In this document: in pieces, positions 23,553-34,480 of the stretch | How positions within the stretch are numbered: position 1 is the stretch's first letter | Layout of the letters: the number at the start of each line of letters is the position of its first letter | Assembly (NCBI GenBank): GCA_013368325.1 | Contig: JAACJK010000110.1 | Span: 620,001 to 684,000 of the forward strand | DNA length: 64,000 bases | Reading direction: 5' to 3' | From: Ephemerocybe angulata | Lineage: Eukaryota; Basidiomycota; Agaricomycetes; Agaricales; Psathyrellaceae | Made by a program: the position numbers and the translations under genes | The notes under the pieces: generated by a model | Database searches by the model: none | What the model saw: only the letters and a program-made list of their open reading frames with translations | Told to the model about the DNA's origin: nothing

Positions 23553-24339
23553 CTAAAGTCGTCCCCGAGAGATCCTCCACACAAATGGGGCGAGTGGCCC
23601 ACCTCGCAGGGAGTGTGAGGTTCTTGCGGGTACTTTCATCATGCATCCGGTACCTGTCGACCTCAAGCTCTTCCAGCACTCGAACGATATGGAAGTAAGA
23701 TTTGGATGGATGTTGAGAAATTCAAGAAGGCTGTCGAAGGAAATCGAGGGAGGATTCCCATGTGATGTGATTTCGTGGATGTGCAAGTGCCTCAATTGGG
23801 GCCCAAGGGCCGCAAGCAAAAGGTCCGGATTGCAGTTGAATTCGAGCTCTACAAAACAGGTGACGAGGTTCACCATCTTTTGACACAGCTCAATGGCCAC
23901 ACTGGTGGATATCCCGTTAGGGGCGTCGACGTCCGAGTCGGTGATATCAAGGCGCTTCACAAAGCGCCCTAAGCTCAGCCCGTCATCTTCCTCCAATGTA
24001 AGAGTTTCCAAAAGCTTCTTTAACTCAACCATTTTGGATATGGTGAGGTGCTCGTAGAGGATAGGGGTCGCCATGGTGTTCCATTCGTGGTTAACTAGCA
24101 CCATGGATCGCTTGGTTTTCTATAAAAAGGATCAGCGATGGTCACAGTTTGTTGAAATTGAAAGGACTGACAAGTGACTCCCTGAAGCTTCCATGCTCCA
24201 AAGCTGGCAAGGCACAACACAGACTAGTGACATCTACTATACCGCGGAATTCTGTATAGTCATTGGCGCCGGCAGCAAGAGAAAGGATTTCGTTCCATAA
24301 TTCTGTCGGAAGATCAGGACAGTTTAGAGAGGGCGGCAT
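23553..24339 (-). pseudogene. Short F-box gene, probably truncated by a frameshift
   Basis: Exon 1 starts at 24339 (MPPSLNCPDLPTELWNEILS), a typical F-box opening. The splice ACTT|GTCAGT...TTATAG|AAAACC leads into exon 2 (KTKRSMVLVNHEWNTMATPI...), then leucine-rich sequence such as LGPQLRHLHIHEITSHG. The open frame ends at 23553 after about 240 aa, short for F-box/LRR proteins. Near 23680 the frame becomes low-quality (LRSTGTGCMMKV), while another minus-strand frame becomes protein-like (LEELEVDRYRMHDESTRKN...ARWATRPICVEDLSG) and runs to a stop near 23521. This suggests a frameshift or decayed copy. A short functional protein cannot be excluded. Confidence 0.6.
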
Positions 24340-24563
24340 TCTTTCAGTATCTCAAGACTCAAGTGTACGGTGGGAGATATGATATGTCGAAGTCTCGAAG
24401 AGCGTAGGATGTGGTTTCAGATCAAGCAAGAGTTTAATTGCTTTCCGAGCCGAACGGGCACTGGGAAATCCCGTACGTTTAAGCTCCGCCTAAATTCGCA
24501 CAGGAGCTCGCGCGGGATCGAGTTGGGATCGAGGACCAGGTTCATCCACTTATTGGCAGATGA

Positions 24564-24743
24564 GGACCCGCATCTACGCCTCCACCCATCCCACCTGAAA
24601 TGTGGCTGAGGATTTTTCAATTTGCGACAAACATCATTGGGCCAGGGTCTGAATGCCCTCGGATCGATTACACAGGCCGATTGTGCTGTGTTTTACCCGT
24701 CCTCCCATGGCCAGGGACAGCCCAGAAAGCATTGGTTAGATAA
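24564..24743 (+). pseudogene. F-box relic (N-terminal exon only)
   Basis: The plus strand reads PPIPPEMWLRIFQFATNIIG and continues to a TAA at 24741. The PPEMWLRIFQFAT core matches the opening of fungal F-box proteins. There is no in-frame ATG immediately upstream (a TGA precedes the open stretch) and no credible continuation downstream. It points away from the F-box gene at 23553-24339, so the two look like remnants of a divergent pair. Confidence 0.45.
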
Positions 24744-24894
24744 AATTCTAGGGATTCTGCATATACGTGCGACTAACTCTGGCCTCTTTTCCACTCGAAA
24801 ACAAAGCGAGCTGTCGTCTGAGTGCCGAGGCGGCGTGCTGCATTCCGGTGACTCGATGGGGGGATAGGTCAGGGGGCTTACCCTTGCATATGTA

Positions 24895-25210
24895 TGTTTG
24901 AAGAGGTTTGGAGAACGGAGTGGGGTCGAGATTAAGTCGCGTCGCGTGTTTCGGCGCTAATTTGAGGTCACATGCGCAGATGCGGGCGCTCATAACTTGA
25001 GCTTGGAGGTGTCTGGTCCTTTGAGCTTTAGTTTATGCGCGTCTCAAGCTCGGGATTCCCAGCGACATGGAATCGGGAAAATCGTTCTTAATTCATCGAG
25101 AGTCGCACCTTGTTGCAGTTTCCCATCGCGTTACCCCTAACATCTCGTCGTGACCAACCCAGATATTGGAGATTCCTTCCCAGCTTATGCTATGCTGACA
25201 GGCCTGAGGC
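24895..25210 (+). repeat. Diverged direct repeat, copy B
   Basis: Second copy of the repeat at 23250-23490, same orientation. It has the 41-bp identical block at 24934-24974, then GAGAGTCGCA near 25098 and TTCCCAGCTTATGCTATGCT near 25178. About 60-90 bp more separate the blocks here than in copy A. No coding capacity. Possible origins are solo LTRs, a MITE family or a segmental duplication. Confidence 0.65.
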
Positions 25211-25377
25211 ATTGTTTCGAAAACAAGGTATATGATTGTGTATTATCTAGTGGGGAGAAGAATTAGGGAGTGTTGATACAGAAGATGTGGTGAAGACTTA
25301 CAAAAGTACAGTATGTTACAAAGGGTCAGTTGTTTTACATGGTAAGAGGAGAAGTCGTAAAGAGTCATAAGCACAGC

Positions 25378-26120
25378 TCAGTCCAGGGTCTCCGGAATTG
25401 AGGAGATGACACCGTCAATAATATACAAGTCGCCGTTGATAGCCTACGCCAGACGACCCAGTCAGTACTTCCATGGTAGCAGGTTGAACATGTACTAACC
25501 TCCTTCTTCCCAGTAATATGAATCCCATCCTCCAATGAGACGCGGGTCCATTCAGGTCCTTGGTTGCTCTTCCCAACCCCCTTGAACGTGATCGACTTTG
25601 ACGGGTGGAGTGTGTGGTGGACACCTTCGAGCGATATAGGAGCCTCCTACGCAACAATGAGTTCCCGAGACAAGTGTCGAGAGGTTGACTACTCACAGGA
25701 ACGATATGAGCCGAAACCCAGCGTTCGACATTGTTCTTCACGATACTGTCGAATTCCGCGTCCGAGATTTCGATGGAGCCTCCCACAGGCATATTGCCCT
25801 CATGTCTGCAATCGTTGAGAGTCTGGCACTCCGGAACAAAGGCTTCGCACTCACGGTTTGCGCGCAAGGGACATGACGGCCTTGTTGGTAGGCACGAATA
25901 GCGTCATCTTAAAACTCTTGTCCGACAGGCCCTTGCTGAGCTCGAGTTCGCGAGCGTACGAGTAGAAGATCGACGCCGAGTTCTCGATGGTAAGGAGGTC
26001 CGCCAGCGTCGGTTTGCTGGTCGTTTCCGGGATGTAAGGTGTCTCTGGTCCAGCCATTGGGATCTGGTTTGCCCAGGAGAGCGAAGCGAGGAGGATAACG
26101 GATAGGAGGCGCAGCTGCAT
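25378..26120 (-). CDS. Secreted fasciclin (FAS1)-domain protein
   Basis: The start at 26120 (MQLRLLSVILLASLSWANQ) gives a clear signal peptide; an ATG five codons upstream is also in frame. The mature part has one FAS1 domain: TLADLLTIENSASIFYSYAR, the H1-type box MTLFVPTNKAVMSL, then VERWVSAHIVP and the H2-type end INGDLYIIDGVISSIPETLD. Four exons are joined by short introns; one splice (AAACC|GTGAGT...TTGCAG|ACATGAG) rebuilds RKPHEGNMPVGG. The protein of about 190 aa is short and single-domain. FAS1 domains mediate cell-surface or matrix adhesion, and fungal ones are wall or secreted proteins. No GPI signal is evident at the C-terminus. Confidence 0.85.
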
Positions 26121-26266
26121 CGTGGTTTGGAGCAAGGAGGTCCGGGGAACCGTATTCGGGTGGTAAATCGATCAGGCCCGTTCGGGAAGGAGATGGTCAC
26201 ATGCAACTAACGTGTCGCCCCTCGTCGCCGGCGACATTGAGCAGCACTATATCAGCACCCACCACG

Positions 26267-29200
26267 ATGGCCTCGTCGTCCGACTCGACGTGCTACACGG
26301 TCGTCTTTGAATCGGCCGCAGAGTACCCCTCCACCAGCGAGCTGCGCACCGCGCTGCAGAAGGGCAGCGATGAAGTCAAAATCGACACGTTGCGCAAGAT
26401 CATCATCTCCACTATCAATGGCAACCCCCAGGCGCGTTTGTCTTTGTCTGCTAGTTGTGGAGAGGAGGAGTGCTGAACGAGATGTGCAGCCCACCCTTAT
26501 GATGCCCATCATCCAGTATGTGCTGACTTCGAAGAACAAGCACTTGAAGAAGCTGCTGCATTTCTACTGGGAGGTCTGCCCGAAGTATGACGAGCAGGGC
26601 AAGCTCAAGCAGGAGATGATTCTCGTTGTGTGAGTGAAAAGCCACTACCCGCCTCGAAAAGGACTCTAACAGAAATTATCAGCAACGCCATCCGTAACGA
26701 CCTCCAACATCCCAACGAATATATCCGCGGAGCGACGCTGCGTTTCCTAACCAAGATCGCCAAGGATGCAGAGCTGCTCGAGCCCCTTATACCCACATGC
26801 CGTTCCTGCCTGGAGCACCGACACTCGTACGTGCGCAAGAACGCCGTGTTCGCGCTGTACGCCATCCACCGCGAATTCGAGCACCTCATCCCCGATGCCG
26901 CAGAGCTCATGGGCGCCTTCCTCGGTGCGGAGACGGACTCGGCGTGCAAGCGCAACGCGTTCGTGTTCCTCGCCCATGCGTCGATGGAGAAGGCCGTCGA
27001 GTATATCCTGAATGTGGGAGAGGGGATTGGGAGCTTGGACGAGTCGCTGCAGATGAGCTTCATCGAGGTCATTCGCCTGGATTGCAAGAACGACTCGGCA
27101 CACCGAGTGAGTCTTAGATCCTATTCTGGCAAAGGTGTTCGATTTAATGCGTTTACAGCCCCGGTACATTCGCGTCATCTCCGAGCTCCTGAACGCATCC
27201 TCGCATGCAGTCAAGTACGAAGCTGCTACGACCCTCACGACCCTCACCCAAAACCCCGCCGCCATCAAAGCCGCCGCCTCCTCCTTCATCAACCTCGTCA
27301 TCAAAGAATCCGACAACAACGTCAAGCTCATCGTCCTCGAGCGCCTGGAGACGCTGCGCTCGAAGCACGACCATGTCCTCGACGGCCTCATCATGGACGT
27401 GCTGCAGGTCCTCTCGAACAGCACGGACATGGAGGTCCGGCGCAAGGCGATCGCGATCGTGCTCAGCATGACGTCGAGCAGGAACGTCGAGGAGGTCGTG
27501 CTCTTCCTCAAGAAGCAGCTGCAGCGCACGCAGGAGTCGGACACGGAGAAGTCGCCCGAGTACAGGCAGCTGCTCATCCAGTCTATCCATGTTACTGCGA
27601 TCAAGTACAGCGAGGTCGCGGAGAGCGTTGTGCACGCGCTTATGGACTTCCTTGGGGACTCGAATAATCCCAGCGCGCTTGATGTCGTTTCCTTCGTCCG
27701 GGAGGTCGTTGAGAAGTTCCCCCACCTCCGCTCCGCGATCACCGTCAAGCTTATCAACACCCTCACTGAGATCAAGTCCGGCAAGGTCTTCCGCGGTGTC
27801 CTCTGGATTATTGGTGAATACACGGAGAAGGTGGAGGACATCCAGGCGGCGATGCGTGAAGTGAGGAAGGTGCTTGGAGAGATCCCGATTTTGGCGAGTG
27901 AGCAGAGGCTGTTGGATGAGGCGAATGGTGTTGGTGATGATGAAGGCGAGGATAAAGAGAAGGAGAAGGAGCGGGCGTCTGCGCATAAGCCGAAGGTGTT
28001 GGCTGATGGCACGTATGCGACGGAGACGGCCTACAGCTCGTCTGCGAACGCGAAGTTGGAGGCTGTCAAGGCGGCTGCGAAGCCACCACTGAGGAGTGAG
28101 TTTTCCTCTGCGATGTTGCTGAGGATTTACTTGATGCTCATGCCTGCGTGTCTTTATTAGCGCTTCTCCTCGGCGGCGACTTCTTCACTGGCTCTGTGCT
28201 CGCTGCTGCGTTAACCAAGCTCGTCCTGAGGTTCTCAGACCAGTCTACGGACGCTACGTCCTCGAACATCCTTCGCGCCGAGTCGATGCTCATTATGACC
28301 TCGATCATCCGTGTTGGCCAGTCCAAGTTCGTCACTGTGCCCATCGACGAGGACTCGAGCGAGCGTGTCATGAACTGCATTCAGACCCTGAGCGAGCTGA
28401 ACACGGAGAAGGCCGTCCATGAGGCCTTCCTTGATGATACCAAGGACGCGTATACCAAGATGCTGGGTGCCCAGGAGAAACGCGCTGCGGAGAAGAAGGA
28501 GGCTGAGTCGACGAAAGAGATTGCTGTCCAAGTAGACGATCTGTTGTCGTTCAGGCAGTTCTCGAAGAAGACTGCAGACGACGCGATTGATGTATGTCGG
28601 CCCTCCTTCCGTTGTTGGTGTTATACTGACTTTGACAATAGTATGATGAGGATGTCAGCAAGGCAACTGGATCTGGGGAAGTCCAGGAAGACTTCATGTC
28701 GAACCTCAGCCGGATATCGCAGCTTACGGGCTTCTCTGATCCCATTTACGCGGAAGCACTCGTCAAGATGCACGGATTTGATATCTCGCTCGACGTTCTC
28801 CTCGTCAACCAGACGCCTAACACACTCCAGAACCTCTGCCTCGACTTCGCCACCCTTGGTGACCTCAAGATCGTCGAGCGGCCCTCTGTCTATACCATCG
28901 CGCCCCATGGCTTCCAGAGCATCAAGGCGACGATCAAGGTGTCGAGCACGGAGACGGGTGTTATCTTTGGGAGTATCCTCTGGGAGGGTCCCAATATGGG
29001 GGAGAGCTGTGTGATTCTGAATGATATTCACATTGATATTATGGATTATATAAAGCCGGCGTACTGTAACGAGGCGCAGGTGAGTACTTCTTTCTCTCTC
29101 TATCTTTACTGGATTTGGGATGTGTGCTGATCCTATGGTTGTAATCTAGTTCAGGAGCATGTGGACAGAGTTCGAGTGGGAGAACAGGGTTAACGTTAAC

Positions 29201-29649
29201 TCGACCTTGTCCGATCCGCGAGAATACCTGCAGCATGTTATGAAGACGACGAACATGTCGTGTCTCACGCCTGAGGGTGCGACGTCGGGCGACTGCGACT
29301 TCTTGAGTGCGAACATGTATGCAAGGAGCTTGTTCGGTACGTCCGCCGCGTTCTTTTTACTCCGTTCTCCTTCCTTTGTCTTTGTCTTCCTTTGAAGCGG
29401 TGGCTGATAGGTGCTTGCTTTGCTTTTAGGGGAGGATGCGCTTGCGAATCTGAGCGTTGAGCGCACGGAGCAGGGCACGATTACGGGGCATGTGAGGATA
29501 AGGAGCAAAACGCAGGGTATTGCGCTTTCGCTGGGTGATCGGATTACGATGGGTGCGTCTTCTTCCTCTCTTCGTCGTTGGGGCATTTAGAGCTGACTTT
29601 TTGCTTTTTTTTTGTAGCTCAAAAGGAGGCGAGGCCTCTCACTTTGTAG
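26267..29649 (+). CDS. SEC26: Coatomer subunit beta (beta-COP, Sec26)
   Basis: Part of the COPI coat that forms Golgi-to-ER and intra-Golgi vesicles. The start at 26267 gives [20 protein letters not shown]. The N-terminal two thirds is the adaptin-like HEAT-repeat trunk ([76 protein letters not shown]). The C-terminal part has the coatomer beta appendage features ([34 protein letters not shown]), and the protein ends [10 protein letters not shown]. Several short introns occur. Intron 1 (26432-26488) begins GC rather than GT: CCCCAG|GCGCGT...GTGCAG|CCCACC joins NGNPQ to PTLMMP. The length of about 930 aa is close to yeast and animal orthologues. Confidence 0.95.
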
Positions 29650-32051
29650 ATGGTTGTGTAGACGTGGTCTGTTCGTTAGGTGCGGGTGCTTTTTTGTAAT
29701 AGATATCAGCATGTTGTTGTTTTTTCGCTATCAGCGTGGAAATCGTATTCTTATCGGTTCTTGGAATTTTTGTTTTGTGGATTGCGAACACGCTGTTGCA
29801 GGCTGTTGCCTGGCACTGCGGGGTGCTCAGTCATCGATAGTCATCTGCCGGTGCTCGGAGTGCTCGGCAGCTGGGCCGTGGCACTGGCACAGAAGAGGAA
29901 GGGCAACATCGTTCTTGGTCCAGTGGTTCCTGGCTTCTCGTGGTGGGTGTGGGAGGCGGGCCTTTTTTGTGCGAGGTACATCCGGCGCCGGTGTGGCAGG
30001 TGCGTGGCCGGCTGGGGGGTAGAAAGGAGATAGTAATGCGTAAGCTGGGATGCTTCTCCCGCGAAGGTATTGCGTTTGGCATGGGATGGATTTGGGTGTT
30101 GGGTGGACTGATGGTACATAGGGTGATGGTAGGTTGATGGGTATGACGCTATGGAATGAGCTGGTGGCTGGATGTGTTGGGTGGGCTGGTTTGGACGAGT
30201 TCGTCGGTGGTACTTGGGCTTGGTGTGGATAGATCTGGCCTCGTCAGCCCGATACGAGGCGTTGCCCGGCTATGTCGCATCAGAAGGTGGAGTGCCTGTC
30301 CTCGGTAGGGGTGGAGAGTGGTGATGGATGAGGTGAGCTTCGTCTTGGCTTTAATTTGATTATTTGGTGCTTACCGGCTTGATTTTTAGCTGAGCTGGTC
30401 TATTATCATTATACATAGGATGTTGTATTCGATCCGCCGATGGCCCGGCCGCGTTGCCCCCATTTGTTGGGGAAGATGGCGAACCCGGTTTGGAAGGAAG
30501 AGGTCCTGCGACGAGAAAGGAATGTTGGAAGGTTATATCCCAAGTTGTAGGACTCGCGGTTGGAGACGCTTGTCGTCGGTAGGCGAGCCCCGTCTGGGTA
30601 TGGATGTTGATAACCGAGCCTAACCGAACCGCGCCAAAGCGCTGCTGGACCCACGCGAGGGGTTAATGAGCGCTGATATGCGCGGGACTGGGCTTCGTCG
30701 ACGCCGCAGTCGAAAAAGTGGTCTGGTCCTCGTGTAATTCTGCGGACGTACAGCTGTACGACTGGCGTGGAGTATTCTCGGAAGAGAACGAGGGAGGCAA
30801 AGACAAAGGACGACTTCTATTACGAGAGCTCCGTCGATGGTAGAGTTCGATAGGTGCGTCGAGGTCGCGAGTAAAGGTCTTATCAGTAGCTGATCATGGT
30901 CGCTTCTACCCTGACGATCATATGCTGTCATCGAGGTTTTGGATGAGGTGCTCCCGTACTTCCGACGATGGCGCAAGGAGAGTGTGTTCGCAGCTATCGG
31001 TACTGTACGTATACTGTCTCCGATCCTGTGCCCGAGGTGTGCCATATCAAACTCTCTTAAACCTCCAAGTACCCGAAATTAAGGTGATCAAAGCGCGTGG
31101 CTATTATAGGGACGGGTCTAGGATCAGAGCAAAATTACTTACCTGGCTCGAGAGCTCGGTGATAGTGGCTGAAGGTTCTTGCGTCGCACCGAGTTGTGTC
31201 GAGTCGTTTCAGGCCGGCTAATAGTAGGAAGGCCTGCTCTGGTTGATTGCCAGCCGTATCTATTTCATGTCCGGTCTTTGTGTCGGTGAAATTGTGTGTC
31301 AGGTAGATATTAAGTGTTCTCGTATAGGTGAGGGTATATCAGGGCGAAATGACCCGTTAGCAACGGTTCTGGTGGACCGGCTTGATGATAGGCGCCCAGT
31401 GTCCCAAAATGGCAAAAAGGGTATACCTACAAGGTGCAGTTCGGTATCTCTGAGATTTCTCTTCCATTATTGTAGATTAGGGTTGTAGATCTATAAGCCC
31501 TTGCTATTCTCTGCCCAGGATATCTCGTACTTCACGCCCTATGCAGTCGTACCCAAGCCGCACAGATTTGGGTCAAAGCCACCGGATCCAAATATAGCAA
31601 GACACACTCCAAAACTAGCCTCGCCATCGCAGCGTCGGGCATCGCTGACGCGTCCATAAATCGCCCTTTCGTCCTAACCATATGCATCCCGCCCTTGCCT
31701 GAACTCGCTGAAAGTGCTCTGCTCGTCGTCTGGTTAATATTAGCGAACGGCCCCGGCGATGTTCCTTGGGACCCTCCGTTCGCTCAGTTTGTACGTCCTT
31801 CCAAACCCAGTGAGTCTATAGTATGATTCGATGTTGCAACGCGTAATCAGCGATGGTCTTGAGCTGATTTTGCGCTTGATAGAGTTTTACTTTCCCGCCT
31901 TCTTCTAGAGATCCGTATAGGAACCGCGCTGCGTACTCGAGGAGCGTCGTATATGCTCCAGTGAGGAATCGAGAGAACGCTGGTTAGTTCGTTTACGAGG
32001 TTTCATCGATGTATGCGGCTAAAGGCGTTTTATACTTGACTAGGATACGAA
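29650..32051. other. Long spacer downstream of beta-COP; no gene supported
   Basis: 2.4 kb. The first part is the T-rich 3' UTR of beta-COP. A plus-strand frame of about 110 codons without an ATG (31493-31822, including AESALLVVWLILANGPGDVP) is open, but flanking exons could not be placed. Minus-strand frames near 30620-31045 are Arg/Ser-rich and unconvincing. Confidence 0.4.
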
Positions 32052-34326
32052 ATGAAGGGAATCGCCAAGATGGCAGACGTTCCACGTACTCCGGTCGCGC
32101 AGAATTCCAGTCCAGACACCAAGATGAGGGAGCCAAAAGAGAGTTGTGACTGCTCGTGCCATGAATCGCACCGTGAAAGTAAAGCTGTGTTCGGCGAGCA
32201 GGAGGAGCCTATTGAGGACGTCCCTGGACCCTGGACTATCAATTCTGTAGGCGATCCTTTTACGACGGTTGGAGCCTACTATCCTGAAAGTTCGATTCGC
32301 AGCACGTCATAGACTTCGGGTATCCTTCTGGAGAGCCAACTCCTGAGGACTCTCAAGAGTCCTCCCCGTCCCCATCACCTCGCCACAGCAGGCACATCAG
32401 GGTACGCCCTTCTTGAGATTGATTTGATTGCCTGACTGATAGCCTTCAAGAGTTACTCTGTTGTAGATACGATGGTAAGCTCCACCCGCGTACAGCCAGA
32501 CAGTTGAGCTTACCATGAACGATACAGGCTTTCGACGCAGTAAAGAGTAGCCCCAGGGAAACCGGAAGCGATCCGGTGAGGAGCTTTGAGAGGACTAAGG
32601 ATTACACGACTCATGGTTTCTTTCTTCAGAGGCGAAACTCAGCTCCCGCCTTCCTTGGTATGAGTCGGGTAGATTTCGAACGAGAACAGGCGAGTAGTCT
32701 TATTCTTCGGTAAAGCGTACTCCTGATAAAGTGAATCAAGTCAATCGCGCAGATCATAACCAGCGATTATGCAGCCGCGTTATACCAGTCTTTGCTTGCT
32801 ACGCAGATGCAGCCCGAAATCGACGCTGAAAATGCAGCGGAGTCCTCGTCTGGCCAAAGAGTGAGTGCATCCAGGTATGCATCTCGAGCGTCATATGTTG
32901 ATCGCGATGCAGGAGAGCACAGGCTCAAAGTCGAACTCGCAGTCGCATTCCTACTCTTCGAAGTTGTTCGAGCTCGAGTTGTCCCCAATCATGGAGGATG
33001 CGCCCGTTTTCAGTCCTAGTGGGACGATGGTGACTGCCGAAGATGCGGCCTTGGAGTTGGCGAAGCCACGATCGACGACTCGAGAGCAAGTTGCTGGGGT
33101 GTACGACAGCTCGGAGTCTAGCTATGGTGAGCTGGTTGAAAACAGGGTATGCATGCCGTTAGATTCAAATAAAGGACGAGTACTGAACAGGTTCGTTTGG
33201 AGCAGACATTTAGTAGTTCCGTATACGAGGGGTCTTCTCGGATGCCCGATCAGAGGACTGCAGACAACTCGGCCGATGTTTCTGCTCTTGGAACCCAGTC
33301 TGAAGGCCTCAGTATCCAAGGTTTGTACTCCGTGTTGATGACCCTATATGTAAGGCTGAATTCGGTCGAATAGGATCTGCTAGAGGAAGCCAGCGAGCGC
33401 ACTTGGTCCCGTCATTGCTGCTCACGCAGCCAACCCCAGAATCGTCGAAATCCAGCGCTTTCGCGACAGATCAGCATCACGCCGTCGAGCTCCACCCCGT
33501 CCACGAGGATCTAATTTATAGGCGGGATAGTTCGGGATCTTCTCGCATGTCGTTCGACAATCGTGGTCTCGATGGACAACAAACAATTTCTTCCGCCTGG
33601 ATCGACACGGTTGAATCTTCTGTAAACACGGCCGAAGCAGGGTCGTTGGGACGTCTCAGTGGAATCCAAGTCGACGAGTATGGTGGAATCGTGCGTGGAA
33701 GCGAGAGGCAGAGGCAATTCAATGTCCCGCTTGAGGCTCTCGAGAGGTCCGTGACAAGAGCCGAGGGTATGGGGCCTGCCTCCACCAAACCGAAAAAGCG
33801 CTGGTCGGTGATGTCGAGTTTCAAGAGCAGAAGTTCAGCTACCAACGAGCGTTCTGACGGTTCTGTTGGCGCATCTGTGTGGACCCGCCTTTCTACTGTA
33901 ATTTCGTCGACCAGCAAGAGGACATCGGTATACTCGGACGACGGTCGGCTTTCGCTGCTGTGCCCTTACTTTGTCGATCCTGCGGAGCAACGCGAAGACT
34001 GCCCAACCTCCGTCGATACATCAGAGAGACACGAGCTTTTCTTTCCGGTACACCAGGAGATCGAGACTGGAGACGAAAGGCGCGCGCAGGACCACCGCAA
34101 GCCGAGGAAGGTTTCCTTCAAAATTTCAAGTCGAAGTAGCAGCTCTGGAGATGTTTCTCGAGAGAAGGTCCCTGGTTCAAGCGTGACTGGCAAACTGTCG
34201 TCTTTCTTTCGCTCAGTTCGCGCTCGAATTCCACGTTACCATGGTCTTGGAGGCCGTATGCGGAGGAGGGGAGGGGCGAAGGAGAAGTGGCTTGAGGGAG
34301 AGAGTGTTCCGCCTGTGATGGTTTGA
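32052..34326 (+). CDS. Ser/Arg-rich orphan protein, multi-exon
   Basis: I do not recognise a domain. Exons join well. 32052 onward reads MKGIAKMADVPRTPVAQNSS...INSVGDPFTT, then DFGYPSGEPTPEDSQESSPS, then AFDAVKSSPRETGSDP...RRNSAPAFLGMSRVDFEREQ. Next are ITSDYAAALYQSLLATQMQP, ELSPIMEDAPVFSPSGTMV, VRLEQTFSSSVYEGSSRMPD and, from about 33375, a long last exon ending KEKWLEGESVPPVMV at 34326. The last exon is rich in Ser, Arg and Lys (KKRWSVMSSFKSRSSATNER; GKLSSFFRSVRARIPR), as in disordered, phosphorylated scaffold proteins. One intron (near 32692-32756) starts GC (GAACAG|GCGAGT). An ATG at 32070 is an alternative start. The exon joins between 32399 and 32527 are uncertain. Confidence 0.6.
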
Positions 34327-34480
34327 GTTTGATGGATGATGCTGTTTTCACACGTTGCTTTGACTTGCTTTCGATCCCCGCTTTTATGTTTTCGTTGTTG
34401 TCGTCAACCACGGTCCATTCTGGTTGACTCACCCTACTCCTTGCACCAGAACTTCGTTTTTCACCTTGAACATTACTCTA

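Noticed and set aside
26747..28012. 421- and 277-codon minus-strand frames opposite beta-COP
   Set aside because: Mirror of the highly conserved HEAT-repeat exons; no independent features.
30931..31011. Protein-like stretch VIEVLDEVLPYFRRWRKESV on +
   Set aside because: In-frame stop just upstream without an acceptor AG between, and a stop shortly after the next possible junction; most likely chance.
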